Under the pieces are notes generated by a model. The model did no database searches, was not told where the DNA came from, and worked only from the letters and a program-made list of their open reading frames with translations. Both the position numbers and the translations under genes were made by a program. This document shows positions 48,463-60,544 of a stretch of DNA of 64,000 nt, one piece after another. Numbering within the stretch: position 1 is the first letter of the stretch; each line of letters opens with the position of its first letter. This DNA comes from Diorhabda sublineata (taxonomy: Eukaryota > Arthropoda > Insecta > Coleoptera > Chrysomelidae). The stretch lies in the NCBI RefSeq assembly GCF_026230105.1, contig NC_079483.1:16733312-16797311 (forward strand). Direction: 5' to 3'.

Positions 48463-48738
48463 ATTCTGACAAGCTCAAAAACAGCCGTTCTCTTGCCGTA
48501 AAGTTCCCAGAAATTGCCGTTAATTATTGTTAAAAATGACTGTTGTTAACAATGACTAGACGTAATTGCAAAGAGAATTGTCGTTTAAGAAAATATCATT
48601 GCCAACATCAGGGCACGTCAGCATCCGGGATAAAACGGGAAAAAACCACTTCTACGTATGAAATCCAGAATGATTCCCCGTTTTACCTCAGATGCCAACG
48701 AGTCCCGAAGTCGGCAATGTTATTCTTGTGAACGGCAA
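48463..48738. mobile_element. TIR element family A, copy 2 (left part)
   Basis: Starts ATTCTGACAAGCTCAAAA and shares GCCAACATCAGGGCACGTC, TCTACGTATGAAATCCAGAA and CAGATGCCAACGAG with 30,284-30,640. No matching inverted right end was found, so this copy is truncated on the right. Confidence 0.8.
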
Positions 48739-49199
48739 ATCAAGCGGAAATTATCTACGTGTTTCAATACACTTATTGTTTAGAGGGAACTAATATATAA
48801 TAATAGCTGGCCACTCAATGGAAGAATATTCGAACTGAAATCATAAATTATTGCCCCTTCAATTCCCATTCAAGAAAATATATCGGGGCACGCTGGAATG
48901 AGGATCGCTAACAAATACAAATAAAAAACTTGAGGACATGAACTACAGGAAACAGCTCTTTTCACAAGCTGGAAAATTGCCATTTCCATATCGTTTTTGC
49001 CATTAAAATATCTCACTTGGTAAAAAAATGTAAGAATATGATTAAACAATTTATTAAAACTACGTTGTAGAATTTTTAATTTAACAGCGCGTTTACTATC
49101 CTCCGATCTGACACGAAGTAGAAACCTAGAGAACCCGAGAATTTCCGAGGTCTCCCCTCCACCATCACGCCGTCGGCATATTCCATTGATCAGCGACAG

Positions 49200-49791
49200 C
49201 GGTTCAGTGCTTTATGAGATTCTTCAGTTTGCGTGTGTTCAGTTCAATCAAGTGCCGTTAGATTCAAATTGTCGTAGTTGACTTTTAGTATACTGTGATA
49301 TGAGTCGTTGTTATTCAATTTCTTTCTGTTAAATCCTTTCACCATTCCTCCTCCAGTGCAATTGTCTTTGTTAAATTTAGGTGATCGGTGTGGCTGTCAA
49401 TCCAATCCATTTAATTTATGGTTACAACTAGATTTTCGGTCAGAACTATTCTAATAAATAACCAAAACAATTGACAATAGATTTGTGATATTCGTTTTGT
49501 TTTAGACATTTTGTACAATGTCGTACAATGAACTGATCCTTATCCCTAATAAAATCACAACATAACATTGTATCTCGAAATGGGGATTGCTTTAGAAGAT
49601 CTTCGTACACTAATGATAATAGATACGATCAAATGTAATACAAGTATTCAAATGTTTGATCTGGTTAAGAGATTTCCTGCAGAAGTGTTTGCTATTCAAA
49701 CATCTATGACCTTGGAATTGGATAGTTTAAAGCACAGAATTTCACAGAAATATGGTTTTAGAATAAAATGTTATTGAATTAATGGATCTAT
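49200..49791 (+). other. Possible small spliced gene: 5' UTR, intron and 65-codon ORF
   Basis: Three TCAGT-type initiator words (49,206-49,245) sit in DNA of higher GC. A candidate donor TTTAG|GTGATC (~49,381) and a good acceptor CGTTTTGTTTTAG (ending 49,505) would define a ~125-nt intron. Downstream, the ATG at 49,580 (CGAAATGG) opens MGIALEDLRTLMIIDTIKCN and continues for 65 codons to a stop at 49,777. A 13-codon upstream ORF precedes it. The protein matches nothing I recognise. Each signal is weak alone. Confidence 0.3.
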
Positions 49792-49822
49792 TAACATGAA
49801 TAGAATGAAAAAATTTTATTAA

Positions 49823-51660
49823 CACGTTAACTGCCTAGTTTACTTTGTAAGTATAAGTCGGTTGCCCAGCCGGAGTTAATTTGTGGTTGGCATCAATCGT
49901 CTGGCGCCAATGATTCGTTTTTGGCTGTTTTGCGGCACTCGGTACCAATAAACTCAAGCTGTTTGCAATGAATTTTGTGGTGTTGGGCATCCGCAATAGC
50001 CTATTAAAACGCTGTAGTTGCGTCATAAAACGATTATTTTTATCTAGTTTAGTGGAAATAAAATGTAGGTATAAAGTTAAAATTTTGTACCAATAAGCCA
50101 TTCGAATACCATCAAAACGGAGCAAATCAATTTTAAATGTCTAAATATCATAAAAATTGTATTGAAATGAATTAGATAGTTATTTATCCAACAAATGAGT
50201 GAAGTAATACTTTTTTTCACGAGTAGGACTATTTAACCGGAGGCAATTCCTACGAGTGAAAAAAAAGATGCTTTACTCACGAGTTTCATACAAAATTTCT
50301 TCTCCATCCGTAGACATAAAAAAATTCGACAAAAATACTACACTCCTTTCAAATAGACATAAAACGGATTTTCTTGAACGAATATCACTATTTTGATAAA
50401 ATAATTTTATAATTGCATTAAGAAATGACACGTTACGGCACTATTTTTAGCTCAAAGGCGTGAAAAAATGACCGATTCAGAAGTTACATTCCACTATAAA
50501 TGCAAATGAATGTAAAAACATGTATATTATAACGGACGTAGAAAAAATATATTCTATAACTAGAATGAATGGAAGTTTTTATTTCTTTTTTAAACCATGA
50601 TGCAGTTTTTCAGATATAGAGGTGATTTTTCTGAGCACACAGGACAGAAATAACGTATTTAACTCGCTAACTCGCTTTACAAGTGTAGTTATAAAGAAAA
50701 ATAAAATTTTGGAGGTCCATCCTTAATGATAACAAATTCTGCGACTTGATTCGTCTTCCATATTATCTAAATATTTATTTATTACCTTCATTCCAACAAT
50801 CTTCTAATAAAATGTAATTTCATCCCTTCTTTTTCAATATTATCCAACTTAATGGTTAATCGCGATATTTTTAGACAAAACAAAAAATGTCTTCAATATC
50901 TAACTGAAATATAACTAACACACTGGGTTGTATACTAGCCAAATGCTTTTGTTGATATTATTTTTCTTCATTATTTATCTGGTGTTAAAGCGATTTCAGC
51001 AATTTTTGCTTGGATACAGCCGACAACTCGTCGAAACTAAAATTCGAAATATGAAAAAGTTATTTAATTATTATTCTTATATCAACATCATAGCGTCCAA
51101 TAGGGGTTTTTATAAAAATACGGGACTATTAAAGTTGCAGCCGACTACAAGTAAAGCCCTTTTCAAAATGACACACCAACGCCCCCACAATGCGAATTTG
51201 AAAATGGGAATTTAAGGATAATTGAGAAGATACTTTTGAAAAATGGTACTTTGTGAGTTATGGTAATAGAATCAATATAATACATTTGTTATCATTGAGA
51301 ATAATCACCTTATAGTTATTAACAATCTTTTTTCAACATAACACAATTTTTCAGAAATTAGTATCTTTTTGGGAGCCTGACTTTTCCAACGAGTTCAAGA
51401 AACAATTCTTTCGACATCTAGTTATAAAATATGAATTTTGTTAAGAATTCGTCAAGTTCCTTAACAGCAACAAACATTCTGATCTGTTTTGGTAGCATGC
51501 ACCAACCATTTATATTTTCTTCTATTTAATAATTGGTACAAGGCAATAACACTTGATGACATTGTTCACCGACTAACTCCATGTCGTCTGCTTGTGTCGT
51601 GTCGATGTTGCACTGCTTTGATGGCACAATAACCTCAACTTGTAATGGGCAGTGAACGTG
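49823..51660. mobile_element. piggyBac-like non-autonomous element with TTAA target duplication
   Basis: CACGTTAACTGCC at 49,823-49,835 and its inverted partner GGCAGTGAACGTG at 51,648-51,660 differ at one position. TTAA lies directly outside each end (49,819-49,822 and 51,661-51,664). TTAA duplications are the hallmark of piggyBac. No piggyBac transposase could be read inside. Two open frames (49,835-50,125 minus and 50,943-51,215 plus) are unrecognised. The total length is about 1.84 kb. Confidence 0.75.
50212..50272. repeat. Imperfect hairpin inside the piggyBac-like element
   Basis: TTTTTTTCACGAGTAGGA and TCCTACGAGTGAAAAAAAA form near-perfect arms around a ~22-bp loop. Confidence 0.75.
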
Positions 51661-51664
51661 TTAA

Positions 51665-52008
51665 TACGGCATTTGTAATTAAATTACTATAACAGTTGGC
51701 AGATTTAATTATCGTATTCCGTTTCGTTTTCATTTTCTTCAATGATTTGTACTCCAAAATTTATTATTATTTCTTTCCAATTTCATCTACATGGGCGTTA
51801 ATGTTTTACCATCTTACTGAAATAGTTCTTTTATCAATTTTTCCATATCAGCTAGTTAGACTTTAATATTTCAATATTTTTTCAATGATAATATTATTTC
51901 ATTAGAAATAATAATTTTAGAATAAAAGTTAGGTACACAAAATTGAAGCTATTTTAGATAATAAGGAACTCATTTCAAGTATTTGTGAGATAATTATCGT
52001 CAAATGAT
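51665..52008. other. Spacer between two transposons
   Basis: AT-rich, no feature. Confidence 0.5.
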
Positions 52009-52565
52009 ATCCCATGTAGGAGCCCCTAGACTTGAACGATGGAGCTTAGCTTGGACCAACGCTGGGAACCTAGACTTGGCAAAACAATAATGTCCCAAGC
52101 CTGATTGAACTCTGGGTAATCCGACCTCGGCCATCCTCTAGTCAGCCAGGCCGGGCAGATCCCGGAATAACTAAATAAAGGATTAAGACATTAAAAGTAA
52201 TAATTTTTTATGAATAAAATTCTTTATGTATAAAAGTCAATACAAAATAAAATAATAAAAAATAGTACCTCTTCTTTATAAGTGTAATTATTTAACTAAT
52301 ATTTTTTGTACATTAATTAGTAAAGTGCATATAATAACAATTTTATTAACAATATATTAAAAATCTATTTTTCCAAGCCACCAACCTGGTTCAGGGGTGC
52401 AGACCAGTCTTAGGTTTATCTAGGCAACCAGACCTGGTCCAGGCTTGCCAACCAAGCAAGTGACACTGTCATCAAGTCTGGGCCAATAATGGCTTCCAAG
52501 ATGGGATCAGAGTTGTACATACTTAGCCCAAGTCTGGGCCTATACTGGGCCCATCGTGAAATAAC
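52009..52565. mobile_element. TIR element family B, copy 2
   Basis: Begins ATCCCATGTAGGAGCCCCTA and ends with GGGCCTATACTGGGCCCATC, in the same orientation as 22,637-23,124. It is longer because of an internal duplication of the AGACCTGGTCCAGGCTTGC-like segment (52,378-52,460). The two 12-bp palindromes of copy 1 are broken here by single substitutions. Confidence 0.85.
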
Positions 52566-53164
52566 ATATCTGCAGGAATAGCAGTAAATTCTTGAATGAT
52601 TGCTTTTTTCTACTCGTCAAAATTTCGCTTGTGCTTATCGACTCAGAAAAAAGGTGAAACTGCTAAGGAACCTAGAAAAGGAAATCATTGCGAAATCATA
52701 AAATAATCTGTCCAAAAAGTGCCAAACTCTAGGAGGATTCGTCCTATTCATAGCTCTGGTTTCAACAATGATTCACTATTGCGAACAGAGCAAAGAACTT
52801 TATCTCTCCAATAAAATTTCATTTTCATTTGATATCAAAATTTAATTTCTTATATAGAAAGTTTCCGACCTCGGCCTGAAGATGTCACATCAATATAAGT
52901 AAGCAAATATATTTGCGCATGTATTGAGAAATTCTCTTTGAAATTTCAAACATTTTGGTCGCTTATTTTGAGTTTGACAATCGCGTGAGTGACTCGTTAG
53001 AAGATTTTTCTAGAAATGGTATACGAGTAACCAATTTTTGTTAATATATTCACGAGCACCGTCCTGCTTGCTGTATTATACATGAATCGTGGTCTTTTAC
53101 ATTTTTCTCAGTTGAATTCATGCTTTCTATTGGTTCACAGCTCAAATTTAGAACAAAATGAACA

Positions 53165-53700
53165 TATCTGCACCCTGCACCATCATTTACGACAGCTAAA
53201 CTCAGCTGGGGCTGTTTCGACTTATTAAAAACGACCGCGTTCGCAACAACCAAAACTGCGAACCCATTGGTAACATCGGAGAGTTCACCAAATGGTACTG
53301 ATCGACCTTAGGATTGAATTTAGAGAAATAATAGCTATTGGGATATCCGCAGATCGATTTTGTCTTATAATGTCTGAGGAATTTTGCATGCAAGTCATCC
53401 GCGCGTTTAGTGTCGTATTTTTTAACTTTAGACCAAATGCAAATTCATACGAATATTTCCCAGATTTAATCAAAGTTAGTCGGATTTTTTGCAACATTCA
53501 TAACTGTAGATGAAACCTAGAATCACCACTACACTCCTGAAATGAAAAAAACAGTCAAGAAAGTGGATTGCAAAGAGCAAAAGTACCCCGAAAAAGGCAA
53601 AAACGGTTTCATTACCAGAAAAGCGATGCGTTGTTTTTAGACAAAAATATTTGGTTTTTTTATTAAGGCAAAAACTGTTCAGATATCGTCTTGGGTGGGC
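53165..53700 (+). pseudogene. Mariner transposase pseudogene
   Basis: After a weak N-terminal match (APSFTTAK) the frame gives RIEFREIIAIGISADRFCLI, then MSEEFCM. This is the second helix-turn-helix, where intact copies read IxVREIAExxGISxxRVxHI and LxEELGM. A frame change gives the linker SARLV...LTLDQMQIHTNI, then FITVDET (first catalytic Asp), NHHYTPEM and WIAKSKSTPKKAKTVSL. It is broken by stops at about 53,520 and 53,639. It is the same subfamily as the pair at 35,450-36,640. The second half of the catalytic domain is absent. Confidence 0.85.
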
Positions 53701-56403
53701 CGGTAGCTATCACCTTGTATATATAAAATTTATTAATCTGTCTATTATTTCTAAAATTAAATGTTAAATAAATTACATAAAGGGGATATCAATTCAACAT
53801 TATATTTTGTTTATGAATGTTGTTATACATTAATTTAAAATGTGTACAGTCATATAGGGAATGAATTTTTCCCATCATCTTAATAGTACGTATTTTTTCT
53901 TTCTGATCTTTCAGCTCTTTCCGTTAGCGTATATCCAATTCTCTAGCTGCTCTGGATGACTTATACCTCGCTCATGGAATCTTCACATCGCTTTCAAAGG
54001 GTTTTTGACTAATTCATCTCCTTGTTGCTTTCGTGTTCTTCAAAATTAGTGACATTATGTATTCCAGTGCAGCTATGGAATTGAATTTGTAGATTAATCA
54101 GCATATTATAATGGATATTTGGCTTATAATGTATCTTCAATCCTTTCCAAGTCTGCCGTTCAAACTATTTGATTAATTATAGATCTATTCCTCTAATGAT
54201 GGCATCAATTTGCAGTGTTTTCCTCAACATCAATACGCACTTAAAAGAACATTTTCAAATAAATGTACAACGCCTCGTACTATTCACATGACTATGATGG
54301 ATAACCGACATCGTTAAACAAAGAAAAGAAGAATAATCGCAGGGTAATAAAGTTCTAGATAATACTGTACTCTAGAATAAAACCGTTAACTACAAACCAG
54401 ACCTGAGCCACGTGATGTTGCAATTCAAACCAGGTGTTCTTGTAAAATATTTTGACTCTACGGTTAAATCACGGCCAAACCTTCCGCTGATAAAACACAC
54501 ATATTTTATCTGTAGCATCAGATAACACGAAACGTTTCATTAATATTCAGGAAAAAACATCAACAAAATGCTTTAGGATGCTGAATCCGCGGTTAATACG
54601 AGGGTCGATTGATATTTCTACATACAATTCGATTCATCTGGGTATAGATAGTTTTCTAAGTTAGATTTTAATTATAGAAAACAATATTGTGGAGATAGAA
54701 ACTTTGAGGTATTTCGAATAAAACTACAGTCGTGAGCCAAAAAATCGTCTCAAGTCTCTGATTTTAGCATCACTTATTGAGTTATTTTTGTGGAAAAATA
54801 ATCTTAAACTATAGGAAAAGGTTATAATTAACAATTAAATTCTGACAGAGAGACTAAACACAGACAAATTTATAGCAACGACTTAATGAGGTTAGAGTTG
54901 ATAATAATAAATAAGTAATTGATGATGATGAGCCGCTTTAAAGAGGGTTGTTTTGAATTATTTAACTATATAATCCGTTTCTGAGATATATCAGGCGGCC
55001 GTTCTTAGTTGCACACTCGGTACATACTTTTTTGAGTCATTTGAGAGTGATATATATCATAGTTTAGGATTAATTTTATGGCAAATTTGATTTTTCCAAC
55101 AGACATATTGAAAGAAAAGAATTTTTATTTCAATTTAAATCAATCCCATTCCTAATAATATTGAAAATATTTTAATCTCCAATATCGAAACTGTTACACG
55201 TTTTGTTTGTTTTCTACTACCTATGGATTGAACTGATGATGGGGGTCGCCGACCCGACACTCAACCACAACGTTTGTTGAGTTCTCAAGATTTCAATGAA
55301 CATAATTTGTGGAGAGAACGGGAGAGCAGGTGCTATTCTAATGTACAAATTTATTTTTAATACTTTAAACACGTGTTAACATAATCTCTCTTATTATTTA
55401 TGATGTAATTACAATTAGATTTTAGTCGTAATTACCGGCATACCTTTTTAATATGTATATTTATTTCCCTAGTGCCCATTATTGGAATGAATTGTGAATA
55501 GTTGGTAATAATGGAACAAGTAAAACTAGCTGTGTCATTTCGAGAAATTGTCTTTGGTCAAAATATTTTATCGTTAATTCAAATACAAGAAATCTGATTG
55601 TGAAATACATCAAATGAATTAAAAATGACCTAATTGAAAATATTAAAAGGAAATTTGAATTTTCAAAACATGAAGGCATAAAATTCAATTTATTTTAAGC
55701 ATTGAGAAAATACGTTGGTCAATCAAAAATGAGCGAGGCTTTTGTGTAAATAAAATTAATTTCAGAAGAAACATCTACAAAATATTCTCCTACTTTCTTT
55801 GTTTCATTATTTATTTTTGTATCAATTTTTCATTATGTTCCATCGAAAATAATGAAAAGTGAAAAAATTATAGTAACAGGAAACTTATTAGAAAAGGCAG
55901 AGAATATGAAAAGAATGAAGGGAAAGATAAATTACGGGTGATCCGAGTTGGGAAAGTGGGTGAGGGTGGGATTATAACGGTAAAAAATGGATTTAGTTCT
56001 ACAGAAAAAAGTTAAACGATGAAGTTGTAGGTAATCAAAAGATCTACAACTATTGCTCCTATTGCTCCTACACTTTTTTCACATAACCTCAAAATTTATG
56101 TGAAAAATTGAAAAAACATTTTTTGGCTTTTTATTTATATTTTTTAGAGAAAATTTTTACGAAACTTGGTGAGAACTTACCTTTTTATGTCCTAAACACA
56201 CTGTAATTTTTCTGATTTGGAATATTTATTTTTTTACCCTATTTTGGCTTAAGATCCAAAAAGAACCCTAATTTTTAGAAAAAAATTTGGTGATTATTTT
56301 GTTTGTTGAGATGTCTACTTTCTGATGTCATGAAAAAATATACAATACTACTGAAAATTTTGTAGAAAATTCATAAAAACGAAAAAAGGTGGAATCCATA
56401 ATC
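53701..56403. other. Unassigned DNA left of the 88-bp array
   Basis: CTACAGTCGTGAGCCAAAAA at 54,724-54,743 resembles a Tc1-type terminal sequence (TACAGTxGTGxCCAAAA), but no partner end was found. TACGAGGGTCGATTG at 54,597 resembles some mariner ends. No transposase lies between them. Confidence 0.3.
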
Positions 56404-56513
56404 CTGCCAACGCGAGCCTTGAATCTCCCTCCAATCCTGTACCAAGCTACGTTTTGCTTCACAAGAATTACTGCTTCAAGTCATGCGATCCTGCCAACGG
56501 GAGCCTTGCATAT
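56404..56513 (-). repeat. Inverted unit of the 87/88-bp satellite
   Basis: CCTGCCAACGCGAGCCTTGA through TCATGCGATCCTGCCAACGG is the reverse complement of about 1.2 array units, diverged by some 10 percent. The array in direct orientation starts about 10 bp to the right. Confidence 0.9.
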
Positions 56514-56519
56514 CTGGTA

Positions 56520-59500
56520 CAGTAATGGAGAAAAATTCAAGGCTAGCGTTGACATGATCGCATGACCTGAAGTAGTAATTCTTTTGAAGAAAAACATAGC
56601 TTCGTATAGGAATAGAGAGAGATTCCAGACTCGCGTTGGCAGGATCGCATGACCTGAAGTAGTTATTCTTTTGAAGAAAAACGTAGCCTAGTAACAGGAA
56701 TGGAGAGAGATACAAGGCTCGCGTTGACAGGATCGCATGACCTGAAGTAGTAATTCTTTTGAAGAAAAACATAGCTTCGTATAGGAATGGAGAGAAATTC
56801 AAGGCTCCCGTTGGCAGGATCGCATGACCTGAAGTAGTAATTCTTTTGAAGAAAAACGTAGCCTAGTAACAGGAATGGAGAGAGATACAAGGCTCGCGTT
56901 GACAGGATCGCATGACCTGAAGTAGTAATTCTTTTGAAGAAAAACATAGCTTCGTATAGGAATAGAGAGAGATTCCAAACTCGCGTTGGCAGGATCGCAT
57001 GACCTGAAGTAGTAATTCTTTTGAAGAAAAACGTAGCTTGGTACAGGAATAGAGAGAGATTCAAGGCTCGCGTTGACAGGATCGCATGACCTGAAGTAGT
57101 AATTCTTTTGAAGAAAAACGTAGCTTGGTATAGGAATGGAGAAAGATACAAGGCTCCCGTTGGCAGGATCGCATGACCTGAAGTAGTAATTCTTTTGAAG
57201 AAAAACGTAGCTTGGTACAGGAATAGAGAGAGATTCAAGGCTCGCGTTGACAGGATCGCATGACCTGAAGTAGTAATTCTTTTGAAGAAAAACATAGCTT
57301 CGTATAGGAATGGAGAGAAATTCAAGGCTCCCGTTGGCAGGATCGCATGACCTGAAGTGGTAATTCTTTTGATGAAAAACGTAGCCTAGTAACAGGAATG
57401 GAGAGAGATACAAGGCTCGCGTTGACAGGATCGCATAACCTGAAGTAGTAATTCTTTTGAAGAAAAACGTAGCTTGGTACAGGAATAGAGAGAGATTCAA
57501 GGCTCGCGTTGACAGGATCGCATGACCTGAAGTAGTAATTCTTTTGAAGAAAAACATAGCTTGGTATAGGAATAGAGAGAGATTCAAGACTCGCGTTGGC
57601 AGGATCGCATGACCTGAAGTAGTTATTCTTTTGAAGAAAAACGTAGCCTAGTAACAGGAATGGAGAGAGATACAAGGCTCGCGTTGACAGGATCGCATGA
57701 CCTGAAGTAGTAATTCTTTTGAAGAAAAACGTAGCCTAGTAACAGGAATGGAGAGAGATACAAGGCTCGCGTTGACAGGATCGCATGACCTGAAGTAGTA
57801 ATTCTTTTGAAGAAAAACGTAGCCTAGTAACAGGAATGGAGAGAGATACAAGGCTCGCGTTGACAGGATCGCATGACCTGAAGTAGTAATTCTTTTGAAG
57901 AAAAACGTAGCCTAGTAACAGGAATGGAGAGAGATACAAGGCTCGCGTTGACAGGATCGCATGACCTGAAGTAGTAATTCTTTTGAAGAAAAACATAGCT
58001 TCGTATAGGAATGGAGAGAAATTCAAGGCTCCCGTTGGCAGGATCGCATGACCTGAAGTGGTAATTCTTTTGATGAAAAACGTAGCCTAGTAACAGGAAT
58101 GGAGAGAGATACAAGGCTCGCGTTGACAGGATCGCATAACCTGAAGTAGTAATTCTTTTGAAGAAAAACGTAGCTTGGTACAGGAATAGAGAGAGATTCA
58201 AGGCTCGCGTTGACAGGATCGCATGACCTGAAGTAGTAATTCTTTTGAAGAAAAACATAGCTTGGTATAGGAATAGAGAGAGATTCAAGACTCGCGTTGG
58301 CAGGATCGCATGACCTGAAGTAGTTATTCTTTTGAAGAAAAACGTAGCCTAGTAACAGGAATGGAGAGAGATACAAGGCTCGCGTTGACAGGATCGCATG
58401 ACCTGAAGTAGTAATTCTTTTGAAGAAAAACGTAGCCTAGTAACAGGAATGGAGAGAGATACAAGGCTCGCGTTGACAGGATCGCATGACCTGAAGTAGT
58501 AATTCTTTTGAAGAAAAACGTAGCCTAGTAACAGGAATGGAGAGAGATACAAGGCTCGCGTTGACAGGATCGCATGACCTGAAGTAGTAATTCTTTTGAA
58601 GAAAAACGTAGCCTAGTAACAGGAATGGAGAGAGATACAAGGCTCGCGTTGACAGGATCGCATGACCTGAAGTAGTAATTCTTTTGAAGAAAAACATAGC
58701 TTCGTATAGGAATGGAGAGAAATTCAAGGCTCCCGTTGGCAGGATCGCATGACCTGAAGTGGTAATTCTTTTGATGAAAAACGTAGCCTAGTAACAGGAA
58801 TGGAGAGAGATACAAGGCTCGCGTTGACAGGATCGCATAACCTGAAGTAGTAATTCTTTTGAAGAAAAACATAGCTTGGTATAGGAATAGAGAGAGATTC
58901 AAGGCTCGCGTTGACAGGATCGCATGACCTGAAGTAGTAATTCTTTTGAAGAAAAATGTAGCCTAGTAACAGGAATGGAGAGAGATACAAGGCTCGCGTT
59001 GACAGGATCGCATGACCTGAAGTAGTAATTCTTTTGAAGAAAAACGTAGCTTGGTACAGGAATGGAGAAAGATACAAGGCTCCCGTTGGCAGGATCGCAT
59101 GACCTGAAGTAGTAATTCTTTTGATGAAAAACGTAGCCTAGTAACAGAAATGGAGAGAGATTCAAGGCTCGCGTTGACAGGATCGCATGACCTGAAGTAG
59201 TAATTCTTTTGAAGAAAAACGTAGCCTAGTAACAGAAATGGAGAGAGATACAAGGCTCGCGTTGACAGGATCGCATGACCTGAAGTAGTAATTCTTTTGA
59301 AGAAAAACATAGCTTGGTATAGGAATAGAGAGAGATTCAAGACTCGCGTTGGCAGGATCGCATGACCTGAAGTAGTAATTCTTTTGATGAAAAACGTAGC
59401 TTGGTACAGGAATGGAGAGAGATACAAGGCTCCCGTTGGCAGGATCGCATGACCTGAAGTAGTAATTCTTTTGAAGAAAATCGTAGCTTGGTACAGGAAT

Positions 59501-59574
59501 AGAGAGAGATTCAAGGCTCGCGTTGACAGGATCGCATGACCTGAAGTAGTAATTCTTTTGAAGATAAACGTAAC
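56520..59574. repeat. 87/88-bp satellite, about 35 units, with 701-bp higher-order repeat
   Basis: Every unit contains GGATCGCATGACCTGAAGTA and TTCTTTTGAAGAAAAA. Two main variants alternate: 88-bp units with CGTAGCCTAGTAACAGGAAT and 87-bp units with TAGCTTGGTA(C/T)AGGAAT. A rarer form has CATAGCTTCGTATAGG. The marker run CGTATAGGAATGGAGAGAAA recurs at 57,301, 58,002 and 58,703, exactly 701 bp apart, and the sequence between is repeated unit by unit (five 88-bp and three 87-bp units). After 58,703 the pattern holds for two units and then lacks one 87-bp unit. Long minus-strand frames (up to 262 codons) arise because 87 is divisible by 3; they are not taken as genes. Confidence 0.97.
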
Positions 59575-60164
59575 AAGCCGATTATCGATATACGTTTTGT
59601 TTGGGTACTAGCAGATAGTTTGATGGTGCAGAGCCTCAAAAGTACTTATCAAGTTTTGTTTTAATGATATTTTTATTTCAATTTAGTTTCTCTTTTAAAT
59701 AACCAAATCTATTATCAATGGTTTTGAATATGAGCTAAAAGATACAGTTTGCTTAAATTCTGATAATAGATGCCTGAGATGTTGATAAGAACAGCGTTGC
59801 CTAGTAATTCAACAGTCGATTTATTCAACTTCCCTCGTAGGAATTGTACCAAATTATTGATGATTTAAGGTCTTTTTTGTTCATATTATCTTTCTGATTT
59901 ATTTATTTTCTGAATTTATGATGATTTGTTAAAATAACTGAATTTTATTTTCCTGAACATAAATGAAAAGTGTCCACCATTCGAAAAATTAAATTCACAA
60001 ACTGCAGCTACAAAGTGTTACTTTACGATCTTTTTGTCGAACAACAACCTATAAAATTTAATAAACATCTCATTGATTCCGAAACGATCTTTTAAACACC
60101 ATCGTAAAAATCAAAATTTTCCATTTTGTAGCTTACAAAAGACCAATCCGAGCACATAAAAGTC
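59575..60164. other. Unassigned DNA right of the satellite
   Basis: No feature. ATTAAA on the minus strand near 60,057 could serve as a poly(A) signal for the ORF that follows. Confidence 0.35.
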
Positions 60165-60494
60165 CTAAATGGGAATATATACATTTTTGAAGAGAGCCTG
60201 GCATATTTCGCGACAAATAGGCTGTCCATGTTCATTCATAAACCCTCTACTTCGATATAGGTTTTGATAACGATTCCGATAAGGTTTAATAGGGTTGTTT
60301 GAAACAGCATCAACGATGGAGTTTGAAGAGTGAGGTAATAAACACTTCATCACAAAATACAGTTCGTTTATGGGTCGCACAGGAGTGAACGTGTCGAGAG
60401 ATTTGCTCTCCAATAGATGTTTTATACTATTTCGGTGTTTGGACGGACTTATAGGCCGATAAAAGACAGTATCAAATGACTTAATATAGCGTCA
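60165..60494 (-). CDS. Unrecognised ~110-codon open frame, possible terminal exon
   Basis: The frame is open from just after a TGA at about 60,495 to a stop at 60,165. It reads RYIKSFDTVFYRPISPSKHR, then SIKHLLESKSLDTFTPVRPI, CLLPHSSNSIVDAVSN, YRNRYQNLYRSRGFMNEHGQ and PICREICQALFKNVYIPI. Amino-acid use is balanced and unlike the lysine- and asparagine-rich shadows elsewhere, which suggests real coding past or present. There is no convincing ATG at its start; the first in-frame ATG is internal (MKCLLPHS). It may therefore be a 3' exon or a pseudogene. I recognise no family. Confidence 0.35.
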
Positions 60495-60544
60495 GCAGAA
60501 CACAGTATTAAAAATAATAAACGTTAATTTTATACTTTCCCGGT

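Noticed and set aside
56476..59514. Many overlapping minus-strand reading frames of up to 262 codons in the satellite, with a repeating LSIPIPSYVFLQKNYYFRS-like peptide
   Set aside because: They arise because 87-bp units keep frame and the unit happens to lack stops. Frames break at each 88-bp unit, and no start, splice or promoter context is consistent. They are by-products of the repeat.
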